Assembly (NCBI RefSeq): GCF_000485795.1
Contig: NZ_AXZL01000063.1
Location: forward strand, 38,986 to 102,985
Direction: 5' to 3'
From: Shewanella decolorationis S12
GTDB lineage: Bacteria; Pseudomonadota; Gammaproteobacteria; Enterobacterales; Shewanellaceae
Length of the DNA stretch: 64,000 nt
Part shown: piece by piece, positions 36,213 to 45,566 of the stretch
How positions within the stretch are numbered: the stretch's first letter is position 1
Layout of the letters: each line of letters begins with the position of its first letter
Notes under the pieces: model-generated
Databases searched by the model: none
What the model saw: the letters and a program-made list of their open reading frames with translations, nothing else
Told to the model about the DNA's origin: nothing
Position numbers and translations under genes: made by a program

Positions 36213-37091
36213 ATGGATAAAGGACTTTTTGCTCGGTTGGCCTTTTGGCGAGCCAAACAGGCTGGCGCGATGCTCGGTGTCTATGTCTGTGCCGATAGGT
36301 TGTGGGTCTATGCACCTGCGACAGGAAGTCATGCGGAGCAATGGGTTTCCTTCGAACTGCAACAAGACCAATGGCAACAGACCTTTGCAGAACTTGCCCG
36401 CGCATTTCCCCACGCATCCTTACAAATCGTCCTCGGCAGTGGCCGCTACCAGTTGCTCGTAGCCGACAAACCCAATGTCGACAGTGATGAATTATCCCAA
36501 GCTTTACTCTGGTCTATCAAAGACATGGTCACTATTCCTGTGCCGCAAATTCACTTGGATTATTTTGAATCGCCCCTACCGAGCAATAAGCTCAGTGTGG
36601 TTGTCGTCGATAAAGATAAATTACGTGCTATGGTGCAGGCTATCAGTGAGCATGGTTTAAGCGTGCTCGGCATTAGCATCGAAGAATTAGCGATGACCAA
36701 TTTGTTTGATGAGGATAATCAGGCGAGATTGGTGGTAAGCCATCACTCAGGGCAAGAGTTATTGCTGACTGTGGTCAAGCAGGGTCAGCTTTATATGCAA
36801 CGCCGAGTGCGTGGTTTTAGTGGGCTGGATAAAGCGGAAGTGGACGAGCTTAATTACGGGTTGGCAGATAACTTAAGCCTAGAAATTCAGCGGTCTATGG
36901 ATTATTTTGAGAGCCAATTGCGCCAGCCTCCGGTTGCCTCAATTGAATTATTCGCCGACGGCGCCGTCGATGCCTTGGCTAAGTTAGTATCAGCCAACTT
37001 TAACCAAGCCGTTAATGTAGTTAATAAGCGTGCTGTAGGCGCGAGCATGGCGGGATTAGCCTTTAGTGAACTTTCACGAGGTGCCGAGTGA
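36213..37091 (+). CDS. mshI: MSHA biogenesis protein MshI (PilM-like)
   Basis: The 292-residue soluble protein begins the assembly part of the MSHA operon. It is related to PilM/MshI, actin-like cytoplasmic proteins that join the motor ATPase to the inner-membrane alignment complex. The fit rests on position, length and segments such as DELSQALLWSIKDMV and LSLEIQRSMDYFESQLRQPP, which recall PilM's C-terminal half. The ribosome binding site is weak (AGG with a long spacer). It overlaps the next gene, which starts at GTG inside its stop (GTGA). Confidence 0.8.
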   Translation: MDKGLFARLAFWRAKQAGAMLGVYVCADRLWVYAPATGSHAEQWVSFELQQDQWQQTFAELARAFPHASLQIVLGSGRYQLLVADKPNVDSDELSQALLWSIKDMVTIPVPQIHLDYFESPLPSNKLSVVVVDKDKLRAMVQAISEHGLSVLGISIEELAMTNLFDEDNQARLVVSHHSGQELLLTVVKQGQLYMQRRVRGFSGLDKAEVDELNYGLADNLSLEIQRSMDYFESQLRQPPVASIELFADGAVDALAKLVSANFNQAVNVVNKRAVGASMAGLAFSELSRGAE

Positions 37092-37690
37092 TCAAATCGA
37101 GAGTCAATCTATATTCTGCGGCATTATTACCTCCAAAGCAGAGCTTAACCTTTTCTAAATTAATGGGTTATGCATTGAGCTTAGTGCTGGTTTGCGCGAT
37201 TCTCGCGGCCTTTAGCTATTGGCAATTAGCCGAGTCTCAGCGGGCGTTAAGCCAAGCCTCTGCGCAAAAACAGCAATTCGATCAGCAAAAAGCGGAGCTT
37301 GAAGCACAAATCGCCGCACGTAAACCCGATCCTGAGTTAGTCGCGCGGGTCGAGCTAGAGTCACAGCAGATCGAGTTAAAACAATTATTAATGAATGAGT
37401 TGGCACTGCGCTCCTCGCTCACCAGCCGAGGCTTTGCGCCCGTGCTGAAGGATTTAGCTATGGTGGCTGATGCGAGTGTTTGGCTGAATCATATTGTGAT
37501 TAACGAGCAGCACTTTATGTTTGAAGGCTTTGCCGAACATCCGCAGAGCATTCCGCAATGGGTGGGCAAGTTAAAAACAACCAACACCTTAAAAGGTCAG
37601 GCTTTATCGTCTATGACCATGGATCGCGGTGAGGATAAACCACTGGCTTTCACGTTGACGAGTGAGACCCCAGAGGAGCAAGCGCGATGA
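37088..37690 (+). CDS. MSHA biogenesis protein, PilN-like
   Basis: This 200-residue protein has one membrane helix (about 24-46) after a short cytoplasmic tail (VNLYSAALLPPKQSL, comparable to the PilN INLLPWR motif), then a coiled coil (about 50-105) and a small alpha/beta periplasmic domain, the PilN plan. In MSHA loci this gene is variously named mshI1 or mshI2, so no symbol is given. The start is GTG at 37088, overlapping the mshI stop by 4 bp. It should dimerise with MshJ to form the inner-membrane alignment complex. Confidence 0.8.
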   Translation: MIKSRVNLYSAALLPPKQSLTFSKLMGYALSLVLVCAILAAFSYWQLAESQRALSQASAQKQQFDQQKAELEAQIAARKPDPELVARVELESQQIELKQLLMNELALRSSLTSRGFAPVLKDLAMVADASVWLNHIVINEQHFMFEGFAEHPQSIPQWVGKLKTTNTLKGQALSSMTMDRGEDKPLAFTLTSETPEEQAR

Positions 37691-38337
37691 AAGCCCAATT
37701 TGAACAGTTAGCGCAAAAGTTTGATGCTCTTAGTCAGCGTGAGCGCGGGCTTATCGCTCTCGCCGTGTTAGTGATGGTCGCTATGTCTGCCTATATGCCT
37801 ATCGAGTCGCTGTGGAAACAACAGCAGTCGACAGCGCAGCAGTTAAATGCCATAGAGCAAGAAAATCAGGTTTCGGTGCAGCAGCTTGAGTTATATCAGC
37901 AGCGATTGGCTATGGATCCTAATCAGGACTATCGCCAGCGTTTAACCTTGCTACAGCAACAAAATCAACAGATTGATGCTCAGCTAGGCGAGCAGATGGT
38001 GGATATGGTGCCCGCCGATTACATGCCTGAGCTATTAGGCAATCTGCTTGGGCAGGTTCAAGGTATTAAATTACTTAAGTTTACCTCGGTTACGCCCGTG
38101 CCACTCCTTGCCGTGGGTGAAGAGAAAAAGCTAAATCTCTACAGCCATGGAATACGCATGAGCTTGGAGGGGGATTATTTTTCTGTGCTGCGCTTTGTTG
38201 AAGCGGTAGAGGCTATGCCCGACAAACTTTACTGGAAACGGCTCGACTATAAAGTGGCCGATTACCCTAAAGGGAAAATCGATATTGAGCTTTATACCTT
38301 GAGTATTAATAAGGACTTTATCAGTGTTGCTAAATAA
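37687..38337 (+). CDS. mshJ: MSHA biogenesis protein MshJ (PilO-like)
   Basis: A 216-residue protein with a short cytoplasmic N terminus, a transmembrane helix (about 23-40), a coiled coil with many Gln (about 45-100) and a ferredoxin-like periplasmic domain, as in PilO. It overlaps the preceding gene by 4 bp (ATGA) and the start of mshK by 14 bp. The predicted partner is the PilN-like protein. Confidence 0.85.
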   Translation: MKAQFEQLAQKFDALSQRERGLIALAVLVMVAMSAYMPIESLWKQQQSTAQQLNAIEQENQVSVQQLELYQQRLAMDPNQDYRQRLTLLQQQNQQIDAQLGEQMVDMVPADYMPELLGNLLGQVQGIKLLKFTSVTPVPLLAVGEEKKLNLYSHGIRMSLEGDYFSVLRFVEAVEAMPDKLYWKRLDYKVADYPKGKIDIELYTLSINKDFISVAK

Positions 38338-38641
38338 GCCTTATATATTGATCGCATTATTGGGGTTGTCGGCCCAAGTATCGGCCGAAGCCTTAAGGGA
38401 CCCGACCTTGCCAGGCAAAGGTGACTCGGCTGCGGGAACCGTAACGCAGAGCCAAAATCAAGCCCTAGTGCTTAACAGCATTGTCAGCTCGGGCAACACG
38501 GCTTATGCCGTGATCAACAATAAGATAGTATCCGTGGGAGACAGCATCCAAGGAGTCAAAGTGGTGCGTATCACCCCCTCGTCAGTCTCCTTGTCTGACG
38601 GACGGAAATTAGCATTATTTCAAGCAATAATAGAGAGATAG
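38324..38641 (+). CDS. mshK: MSHA biogenesis protein MshK (PilP-like)
   Basis: This is a 105-residue exported protein: signal peptide (about 1-21, ending VSA), then a short region LRDPTLPG and a beta-rich HR-like domain (ALVLNSIVSSGNTAYAVINNKIVSVGDSIQGVKVVRI), the fold of PilP/GspC that contacts the secretin. The start is GTG at 38324, within mshJ; AAGGA lies eight bases upstream, which decides it over a following TTG. It should bridge the inner-membrane complex and MshL. Confidence 0.85.
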   Translation: MLLNKPYILIALLGLSAQVSAEALRDPTLPGKGDSAAGTVTQSQNQALVLNSIVSSGNTAYAVINNKIVSVGDSIQGVKVVRITPSSVSLSDGRKLALFQAIIER

Positions 38642-38655
38642 GGAATAACACTCAG

Positions 38656-40341
38656 ATGACAGCCATTAAATATATCACGCCTCTACTCTCGCTTTGCCTT
38701 ATGGCCTGCCAAACCACGGATAGACCGCAGCCCGTTGCCTCAAAAGAAGCGCTGGCCACCTCGATGCAAACCGCGAGTCAGCCAACGCCTCCACCACCGG
38801 CTGCAATGCCCGATGCGGTGCAGCGTGAACTAAACGCCAATACCATGATGGGTGGGTTAACCCCGCCAATGGAGACAGAGCGTCGTATCGATGTGTCTGC
38901 CCATGATGTGGATGCGAGGGTGTTTTTCCCCAGTCTTGTGCAGGGCACCCCCTTTAGCGTGGCTGTGCATCCCGATGTGCAGGGCACGATTTCATTGTCT
39001 CTCAAAGGCGTGACCCTGAGCGAAGCCATTCAAGTGGTGGAAGATATTTATGGTTATGAGGTAAGCCGTGAAGGGCGTATCCTGCGCGTATTCCCTGCGG
39101 GCATGCGAACTGAGACTTTCCCATTAAATTACTTATACATGGAGCGTGATGGTCTATCGCTGACCTCCGTGAGCTCGGGGCGGATCTCCGACAATAACAA
39201 CTCGAATAACAATAACTCCAATAACAATAATTCGAACAACGGCAACACTGGCAATAACAGCAATAATAACAACTCGAACAACGGTAATTACGGTAACAAT
39301 AACAGCAGCGATAGCACTAACGGCACCTTTATTCGCTCGCGCACTAAGACCGATTTTTGGGGCGAGTTGAAAGAAACCTTGAGCGCCATTATTGGTGACA
39401 CTGGCGGTGGTCGTCAGGTGGTGGTGACGCCACAGGCGGGATTAGTGACAATTCGTGCCTATCCTAATGAGCTGCGCCAAGTTCGTGCCTTTTTAAATTC
39501 CGCCGAGAGCCATTTGCAACGCCAAGTTATCCTCGAAGCGAAGATCCTCGAAGTCACTTTGTCAGATGGTTATCAGCAAGGTATTCAGTGGGAAAATGTG
39601 CTGGGGCATGTGGGAAATACCAATATCAATTTTGGCACCTCTGCGGGCGCAGGTTTAAGCGATAAAATCACCGCTTCCCTCGGTGGCGTGACGTCCTTAA
39701 GCATTAAGGGCTCAGATTTCAATACCATGATTAGCCTGCTCGACACCCAAGGCGATGTGGACGTGTTATCCAGCCCAAGGGTGACAGCGTCGAACAACCA
39801 AAAAGCGGTGATTAAAGTCGGTACCGACGAGTATTTTGTCACTGACGTGTCATCGACCACAGTGGCGGGCACCACGCCTGTGACCACCCCTCAGGTAGAG
39901 TTAACGCCGTTCTTCTCGGGCATCGCATTGGATGTGACTCCACAAATCGACAAAGACGGTAATGTGTTACTGCATGTTCACCCATCGGTTATCGATGTTA
40001 AAGAACAAACCAAGGACATTAAGGTCAGCAGCGAATCCTTAGAACTGCCGCTAGCACAGAGCGAGATCCGCGAATCCGATACCGTTATCCGCGCGGCTTC
40101 TGGCGATGTGGTGGTGATCGGTGGTTTGATGAAGAGCGAAAATACCGAAGTGGTCTCTCAGGTGCCGCTGCTCGGTGATATTCCACTCGTCGGCGAATTA
40201 TTTAAAAACCGCAGCAAGCAGAAGAAGAAAACCGAGTTGATTATCATGTTAAAGCCGACCGTAGTAGGCAATGATACTTGGAAAAACGAGTTAGAGCGTT
40301 CTAAGACCTTACTCGACCGTTGGTATCCAGAAAATAAGTAA
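38656..40341 (+). CDS. mshL: MSHA secretin MshL
   Basis: The 561-residue outer-membrane secretin through which the pilus exits. It begins with a lipoprotein signal (lipobox LMAC, Cys18), has a secretin/TonB short N-terminal domain (about 75-150), an N-domain (about 235-290) and the C-terminal secretin core (about 290-550) with VLSSPRVTASNNQKAVIKVG and VVVIGGLMKSE. Between the N-domains is an Asn/Ser/Gly-rich tract of about 44 residues (about 180-223), probably a flexible loop of variable length. Directly follows mshK and precedes mshM by 6 bp. Confidence 0.93.
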   Translation: MTAIKYITPLLSLCLMACQTTDRPQPVASKEALATSMQTASQPTPPPPAAMPDAVQRELNANTMMGGLTPPMETERRIDVSAHDVDARVFFPSLVQGTPFSVAVHPDVQGTISLSLKGVTLSEAIQVVEDIYGYEVSREGRILRVFPAGMRTETFPLNYLYMERDGLSLTSVSSGRISDNNNSNNNNSNNNNSNNGNTGNNSNNNNSNNGNYGNNNSSDSTNGTFIRSRTKTDFWGELKETLSAIIGDTGGGRQVVVTPQAGLVTIRAYPNELRQVRAFLNSAESHLQRQVILEAKILEVTLSDGYQQGIQWENVLGHVGNTNINFGTSAGAGLSDKITASLGGVTSLSIKGSDFNTMISLLDTQGDVDVLSSPRVTASNNQKAVIKVGTDEYFVTDVSSTTVAGTTPVTTPQVELTPFFSGIALDVTPQIDKDGNVLLHVHPSVIDVKEQTKDIKVSSESLELPLAQSEIRESDTVIRAASGDVVVIGGLMKSENTEVVSQVPLLGDIPLVGELFKNRSKQKKKTELIIMLKPTVVGNDTWKNELERSKTLLDRWYPENK

Positions 40342-40347
40342 GCTTTC

Positions 40348-41277
40348 ATGTATTTGAAGCACTTTGGACTCAGCCAAACGCCATTTTCGTTAACACCTAA
40401 TACCGGATTTTTTTTCGGGTTATCCCCGCACGTAGAGGCGCTGCAAGTATTGCAGACCGCCCTACAAACCGGGGAGGGCTTTATCAAAGTCACTGGCGAA
40501 GTGGGCACGGGCAAAACCTTAATCTGCCGTAAGCTGATTAATGAACTGCCGCAGGGCTTCCATTGTGCGTATCTTCCCAATCCTTATCTCACTCCCGCCG
40601 AGCTGCGCTGGGCGGTGGCCAATGAGCTTGGGTTAAAGTACACCAGCGAAATCGATCAGCAGCAACTAACCGGACTTATCCAGCAACAATTACTCGCCCT
40701 GAGCGCCCATGGTCACGCCATTGTATTAGTGCTGGACGAAGCGCAGGCCTTGCCCGATGAGAGCCTCGAAGCGCTGCGACTGTTTACCAATCTTGAAACC
40801 GAGAGCCGTAAGCTGTTGCAAGTGGTGCTCTTTGGTCAGCCCGAGTTGGATGAGCGATTAAAACGTCAAGCCTTTAGGCAACTGCGGCAGCGCATCACCT
40901 TTAGCTACAGTCTGCGGCCGTTAACTTGGGATGAAACCGATGCGTACATTCGTTACCGCTTAGCGGTGGCTGGCTATGCGGGGCAAGCATTATTCAGCCC
41001 TAAACTCACCCGTAAAATTGCCGAGGCATCACGTGGTATTCCAAGATTAATCAACATTTTAGCCCATAAGGCCCTAATGCTTAGTTTTGGCGAAGGCGCA
41101 ACGCAAGTGCATATGTCCCACATCAAGGGCGCGATACAGGATACCGAAGATGCCAGTCGCAGCTCGCAAAGGTGGCCGGCCTATATGGCGTTCGTACTGA
41201 TAGCATGTGCAGCGGCGATTGGGGCGTGGCTGGCATCTGGCGTTAACCTACAACAGTTGTGGGGAGGCTCCGCATGA
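40348..41277 (+). CDS. mshM: MSHA biogenesis ATPase MshM (ExeA-like)
   Basis: A 309-residue AAA+ ATPase of the ExeA/GspA family: Walker A GEVGTGKT at residues 50-57, Walker B VLVLDEAQALP at about 127-137, an arginine-rich sensor region (QLRQRITFSYSLRPL), and a C-terminal membrane helix (about 277-298). ExeA-like proteins help insert or assemble the secretin through peptidoglycan, which fits its place next to mshL. Its stop overlaps the mshN start (ATGA). Confidence 0.9.
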   Translation: MYLKHFGLSQTPFSLTPNTGFFFGLSPHVEALQVLQTALQTGEGFIKVTGEVGTGKTLICRKLINELPQGFHCAYLPNPYLTPAELRWAVANELGLKYTSEIDQQQLTGLIQQQLLALSAHGHAIVLVLDEAQALPDESLEALRLFTNLETESRKLLQVVLFGQPELDERLKRQAFRQLRQRITFSYSLRPLTWDETDAYIRYRLAVAGYAGQALFSPKLTRKIAEASRGIPRLINILAHKALMLSFGEGATQVHMSHIKGAIQDTEDASRSSQRWPAYMAFVLIACAAAIGAWLASGVNLQQLWGGSA

Positions 41278-42548
41278 GTGTGATCAACAAGATGCTGCAG
41301 GATCTCGATAAGCGTCAGCAGGGGCATTCCCTTAGCAATGTCGCTGCGCATCAGGCGCAGTATTTAGGGCGCCCCAATTCATCGCGTAAATGGTTAGTTA
41401 TCAGTTTAGTGTCGCTGCTGGTGGGCGGATTATCGGTATATGCCTTTCAGGCGACCTATGGCGTAAAGAGCGTCGCAGTTAACAGTGCAAATCCTGTTAG
41501 TTCGCAAACTCAGCCGGATAATGCCAGCCCACAGACTGATACGAGTCCTCTGGAAACAGAAACGACTACACCAAATCAGCCAACGGCAGAGATGGCGCAA
41601 GTGAGTACGGCGCCGAAAGAGGCTCCTGCAAAGGAGATGTCTGCAGCAGCAGAGTCTGCCACAAATGTTGCTCAACCTCCCAGTGTAAACGCGGCGTCCG
41701 TGGCGCTAAGGAGTGAGCAAACGGTATTGACCCAAGAGTCGTTGCAGCCCAAACGTGAGCTACAACCGGTTACTGCTAAAGCAAATCAAGCAGAAGTTAA
41801 CGCAAGTCAGAGCGCAGTAAAAACAACTCAAACTGAGGCCAAGGCGAGTGATCCGGCCGTGCCTGCTGCGGCTCAAGCTTCAAGCCAAGCTTCGGTTAAG
41901 TCTTCGAGCCCTGCTTCGGCTCAAGCTCAGTCAGCGGGGCAAATGGCGATTCGAGAAGTGAAGTTATCCCCAAGCCAACTCGCGCAAAAGCAGTTAGTGT
42001 TGGCTACGGATGCCGAAAAGCAGGGGCAGTTGGTCAAGGCGATGGATTACTATGCTAAAGCGCTCAAGCTTGACCCGAGCTTACACGAGTCTCGCAAACA
42101 ACTGGCGGCGCTGCATTATGGTCAAGGCGAGCTGGCGAAAGCGGCCGAAGTGTTAGCGCAGGGACGATTGCTTTACCCGCAAGAGTTTGAATTTGCTTTA
42201 CTATTGGCAAGAGTGCAACATGCTATGGGCGAGACAGATCTGGCTCTTGCTAGCCTTGCTCAAATTCCCGATAGTCATCCTTTAGCTCGACAAAAGTGGT
42301 TAGCGCAAACGGACTTGGCTCAAAAACAAGGGCAATATTCGTTAGTTGAACAGGCTTACCGCAAGTTATTGCAGCAGGAGCCGCAGCAGGGGAAATGGTG
42401 GATGGGATTAGCATATGCCCTCGATTCACAGCAACAATTTGGCCCCGCCAGTCAGGCCTATCGCACCGCCTTAAGTTATTCAGGCCTGTCGAGCCAAGCC
42501 ACGGCTTTTATTGAACAACGTTTACAACAACTAGGAGATAGCCAATGA
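41274..42548 (+). CDS. mshN: MSHA biogenesis protein MshN (TPR)
   Basis: The 424-residue product begins MSVINKMLQDLDKRQ, has a membrane helix (about 42-60), a long Thr/Ala/Gln/Ser-rich linker (about 65-215) and C-terminal TPR repeats (about 235-420; KAMDYYAKALKLDPSLHESRK). It probably spans the inner membrane with TPRs in the periplasm acting as a pilus assembly scaffold. The start is set at the ATG inside the mshM stop codon; an in-frame start five codons upstream is less likely. Overlaps mshE by 4 bp. Confidence 0.87.
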   Translation: MSVINKMLQDLDKRQQGHSLSNVAAHQAQYLGRPNSSRKWLVISLVSLLVGGLSVYAFQATYGVKSVAVNSANPVSSQTQPDNASPQTDTSPLETETTTPNQPTAEMAQVSTAPKEAPAKEMSAAAESATNVAQPPSVNAASVALRSEQTVLTQESLQPKRELQPVTAKANQAEVNASQSAVKTTQTEAKASDPAVPAAAQASSQASVKSSSPASAQAQSAGQMAIREVKLSPSQLAQKQLVLATDAEKQGQLVKAMDYYAKALKLDPSLHESRKQLAALHYGQGELAKAAEVLAQGRLLYPQEFEFALLLARVQHAMGETDLALASLAQIPDSHPLARQKWLAQTDLAQKQGQYSLVEQAYRKLLQQEPQQGKWWMGLAYALDSQQQFGPASQAYRTALSYSGLSSQATAFIEQRLQQLGDSQ

Positions 42549-44305
42549 AACCCAGATTAAAGATGCGTTTGGGCGATCTGTTAGTTCAAGAATCGATTAT
42601 TACCGAAGAGCAGCTACAACAAGCATTGGGTGAGCAGCGTAAGACAGGGCATAAGCTCGGCCGAACCCTTATTGAGCTGCGCTCCATTACCGAAACCCAA
42701 CTGCTGCAATTTTTGTCGCAGCAGTTAAATCTGCCACTGCTTGATATCAGCAAACGCCCAATCCCCGCTGAAGTGGTAAGCCTTATCCCCGAGGTGCAAG
42801 CACGGCGTTTTCGTGCCCTTGCGGTGGAAGATCGGGGCGATACGGTATTAGTGGCTATGAGCGACCCTGCAGATTTGCAGGCGCTCGACCATTTAGAAAA
42901 CTTAATTGCGCCTAAAAAGCTCAGTGTTGCGGTCGCGCCCGAGCAGCAGTTACTGCAAGCCTTCGATAACCTGTATCGCCGCACTGACCAAATCGCACAA
43001 ATCGCTGGTAAGCTCGAAGAGGAATATGCCGCAGATCAAATGTTTGATCTGGCGAGCCTGACCTCAAGCGATAGCGATAATGAAACTACCGTCGTTAAGC
43101 TGCTGCAGTCGATTTTTGAAGACGCGGTGCAAATGCGCGCCTCGGATATTCATATTGAGCCCGGCGAAAAAGCCCTGCGGATCCGTCAACGTATCGATGG
43201 CCAATTACACGAGACCATTCTAAACGAAGTCAATATCGCTGCGGCTTTAGTATTGCGACTTAAGCTTATGGCTGGGCTAGATATTTCTGAAAAACGTCTG
43301 CCGCAGGACGGGCGTTTTCATATGGAAATTAAGGGCCACAAGATTGACGTGCGTATGTCGACCATGCCGATTTACCACGGCGAATCTGTGGTGATGCGTC
43401 TACTCGATCAATCCGCAGGCTTGTTGACCTTAAATGAGACGGGGATGCCGCCACATATTTTGGCGCGTATCCGTAAGCAGATTAAACGCCCCCACGGCAT
43501 GTTGCTTGTAACTGGGCCTACGGGTAGCGGTAAAACCACCACCTTGTATGGCATCTTAAGTGAGCTGAATACTGCGGATCGCAAAATCATCACGGTAGAA
43601 GATCCGGTCGAATATCAATTGCCAAGGATCAACCAAGTTCAAGTTAACCATAAGATTGGGCTCGATTTTTCGAACGTGCTGCGCACTACTTTGCGTCAAG
43701 ACCCGGACATTATCATGGTCGGTGAGATGCGTGACCAAGAAACGGTGGAGATTGGTCTTAGGGGCGCACTCACGGGTCACTTTGTGTTATCCACATTGCA
43801 CACTAACGATGCGGTAACCAGCGCGCTGCGTTTACTCGATATGGGCGCCGCCAGTTACTTAGTGGCGAGTGCGCTAAGGGTGATTATCGCCCAGCGTTTA
43901 GTGCGCCGCGTGTGCCATAACTGTGGTGTGGAATACCAGCCTACGGCGCAGGAAAAAGCCTGGCTGAATAGTGTGAGTCGTCAGGATTTTTCATCGGCCA
44001 AGTTCCGCATTGGCACTGGCTGCCAAAGCTGTAACGGCAGTGGTTATCGCGGCCGTATCGGTATTTTTGAGATCCTAGAGTTGGATGAAAAGATGATCGA
44101 TGCGATGCGTACCGGTAATCCACAGGATTTTGCCCGTGCAGCCCTGCAAAGCCCGAATTTTACTCCGCTTGCCGAGTCAGCACTGCAATATTTGAGCGAG
44201 GGCATGACGACCATTGAAGAGGTGGCTAAGCTAGTTGAGGATGTGAGTGAATCGCAGGTGCCACTCTCACGGGATATTATTAGTCAGCAAGGCGTCGAGG
44301 CCTAA
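42545..44305 (+). CDS. mshE: MSHA extension ATPase MshE
   Basis: This is a 586-residue PilB/GspE-type motor. The N-terminal MshEN domain (about 5-150) shows the c-di-GMP-binding pattern RLGDLLVQ...ITEEQLQQAL and LGRTLIELRSITETQLLQFL, so pilus extension should respond to c-di-GMP, as demonstrated for the V. cholerae homologue. The ATPase core has Walker A GPTGSGKTTTLYG (about 322-334), an Asp box, Walker B DPDIIMVGEMRD and a four-cysteine zinc site (CHNC...CQSC at about 458-498). Start overlaps the mshN stop. Confidence 0.95.
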   Translation: MKPRLKMRLGDLLVQESIITEEQLQQALGEQRKTGHKLGRTLIELRSITETQLLQFLSQQLNLPLLDISKRPIPAEVVSLIPEVQARRFRALAVEDRGDTVLVAMSDPADLQALDHLENLIAPKKLSVAVAPEQQLLQAFDNLYRRTDQIAQIAGKLEEEYAADQMFDLASLTSSDSDNETTVVKLLQSIFEDAVQMRASDIHIEPGEKALRIRQRIDGQLHETILNEVNIAAALVLRLKLMAGLDISEKRLPQDGRFHMEIKGHKIDVRMSTMPIYHGESVVMRLLDQSAGLLTLNETGMPPHILARIRKQIKRPHGMLLVTGPTGSGKTTTLYGILSELNTADRKIITVEDPVEYQLPRINQVQVNHKIGLDFSNVLRTTLRQDPDIIMVGEMRDQETVEIGLRGALTGHFVLSTLHTNDAVTSALRLLDMGAASYLVASALRVIIAQRLVRRVCHNCGVEYQPTAQEKAWLNSVSRQDFSSAKFRIGTGCQSCNGSGYRGRIGIFEILELDEKMIDAMRTGNPQDFARAALQSPNFTPLAESALQYLSEGMTTIEEVAKLVEDVSESQVPLSRDIISQQGVEA

Positions 44306-44307
44306 TT

Positions 44308-45528
44308 ATGCCGGTTTATCAATACCGTGGACGCAGTGGACAAGGTCAGGCCGTAACGGGTCAGCTTGATGCTGCCTCCGAAAGTGCTGCTGCTGATATG
44401 CTGTTAGCGCGCGGCATTATTCCCTTGGAAGTCAAAGCGGCAAAGGTGACGAAGTCATTTTCACTGATACAGCTCTTTGGTAGTAAAGTCGGCTTAGATG
44501 AACTGCAAATTTTTACCCGGCAAATGTATTCCCTTACGCGTTCGGGGATCCCGATTTTGCGGGCCATTGCTGGTTTATCTGAAACCGCGCATTCCCAACG
44601 GATGAAGGATGCGCTGAATGATATTTCAGAGCAGTTAACGGCAGGTCGCCCGTTGTCATCTGCCATGAATCAACATCCAGATGTATTTGATTCTTTGTTT
44701 GTTTCTATGGTGCATGTGGGCGAAAACACCGGTAAGTTAGAGGATGCTTTTATTCAGCTCTCGGGTTATATCGAGCGTGAGCAGGAAACCCGCCGCCGGA
44801 TTAAGGCTGCGATGCGTTATCCCATATTTGTATTGATTGCCATCGCGCTAGCCATGGTGATTTTAAACATCATGGTGATCCCCAAATTTGCCGAGATGTT
44901 TGCTCGCTTTGGTGCCGACCTGCCTTGGGCGACTAAGGTGTTGATCGGCACATCAAACTTGTTTGTCAACTATTGGCCCCTGATGCTGGTAATACTGCTC
45001 GGGACCATTATTGGCATCCGCTACTGGCACCATACGGAAAAAGGTGAGAAACAGTGGGACCAGTGGAAGTTACACATTCCCGCCGTGGGTTCGATTATTG
45101 AACGCTCGACTCTCTCCCGTTATTGCCGCAGTTTTTCGATGATGTTGAGCGCGGGAGTGCCGATGACGCAGGCACTCAGTCTAGTGGCCGATGCGGTGGA
45201 TAATGCCTATATGCACGACAAAATTGTCGGGATGCGCCGTGGCATAGAGTCAGGCGAATCTATGCTGAGGGTGTCTAACCAGAGCAAATTGTTTACGCCA
45301 CTGGTGTTGCAAATGGTCGCCGTTGGTGAAGAAACCGGCCAAATTGACCAACTATTAAACGATGCCGCCGATTTTTACGAAGGTGAGGTCGACTACGATC
45401 TTAAAAATCTTACGGCTAAGTTAGAGCCGATTTTGATCGGGATCGTAGCTGTGATTGTATTGATTTTAGCGCTGGGTATTTACCTGCCCATGTGGGACAT
45501 GCTCAACGTGGTTAAAGGCGGGAAGTAA
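44308..45528 (+). CDS. mshG: MSHA inner-membrane platform protein MshG
   Basis: This 406-residue PilC/GspF-family protein has two repeated cytoplasmic helical domains (about 65-190 and 270-390) and three membrane segments (about 170-192, 220-240, 375-397). Motifs FTRQMYSLTRSGIPIL and YCRSFSMMLSAGVPMTQAL are the paired GspF signatures. It is the platform that transmits MshE action to pilin subunits. Two bases separate it from mshE. Confidence 0.94.
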   Translation: MPVYQYRGRSGQGQAVTGQLDAASESAAADMLLARGIIPLEVKAAKVTKSFSLIQLFGSKVGLDELQIFTRQMYSLTRSGIPILRAIAGLSETAHSQRMKDALNDISEQLTAGRPLSSAMNQHPDVFDSLFVSMVHVGENTGKLEDAFIQLSGYIEREQETRRRIKAAMRYPIFVLIAIALAMVILNIMVIPKFAEMFARFGADLPWATKVLIGTSNLFVNYWPLMLVILLGTIIGIRYWHHTEKGEKQWDQWKLHIPAVGSIIERSTLSRYCRSFSMMLSAGVPMTQALSLVADAVDNAYMHDKIVGMRRGIESGESMLRVSNQSKLFTPLVLQMVAVGEETGQIDQLLNDAADFYEGEVDYDLKNLTAKLEPILIGIVAVIVLILALGIYLPMWDMLNVVKGGK

Positions 45529-45566
45529 TGCCGAGTCGAGAACTTAACTCAATTAGGATCAAATAG

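Noticed and set aside
40158..40580. 140-codon minus-strand frame across mshL/mshM
   Set aside because: Antisense shadow of two well-identified genes.
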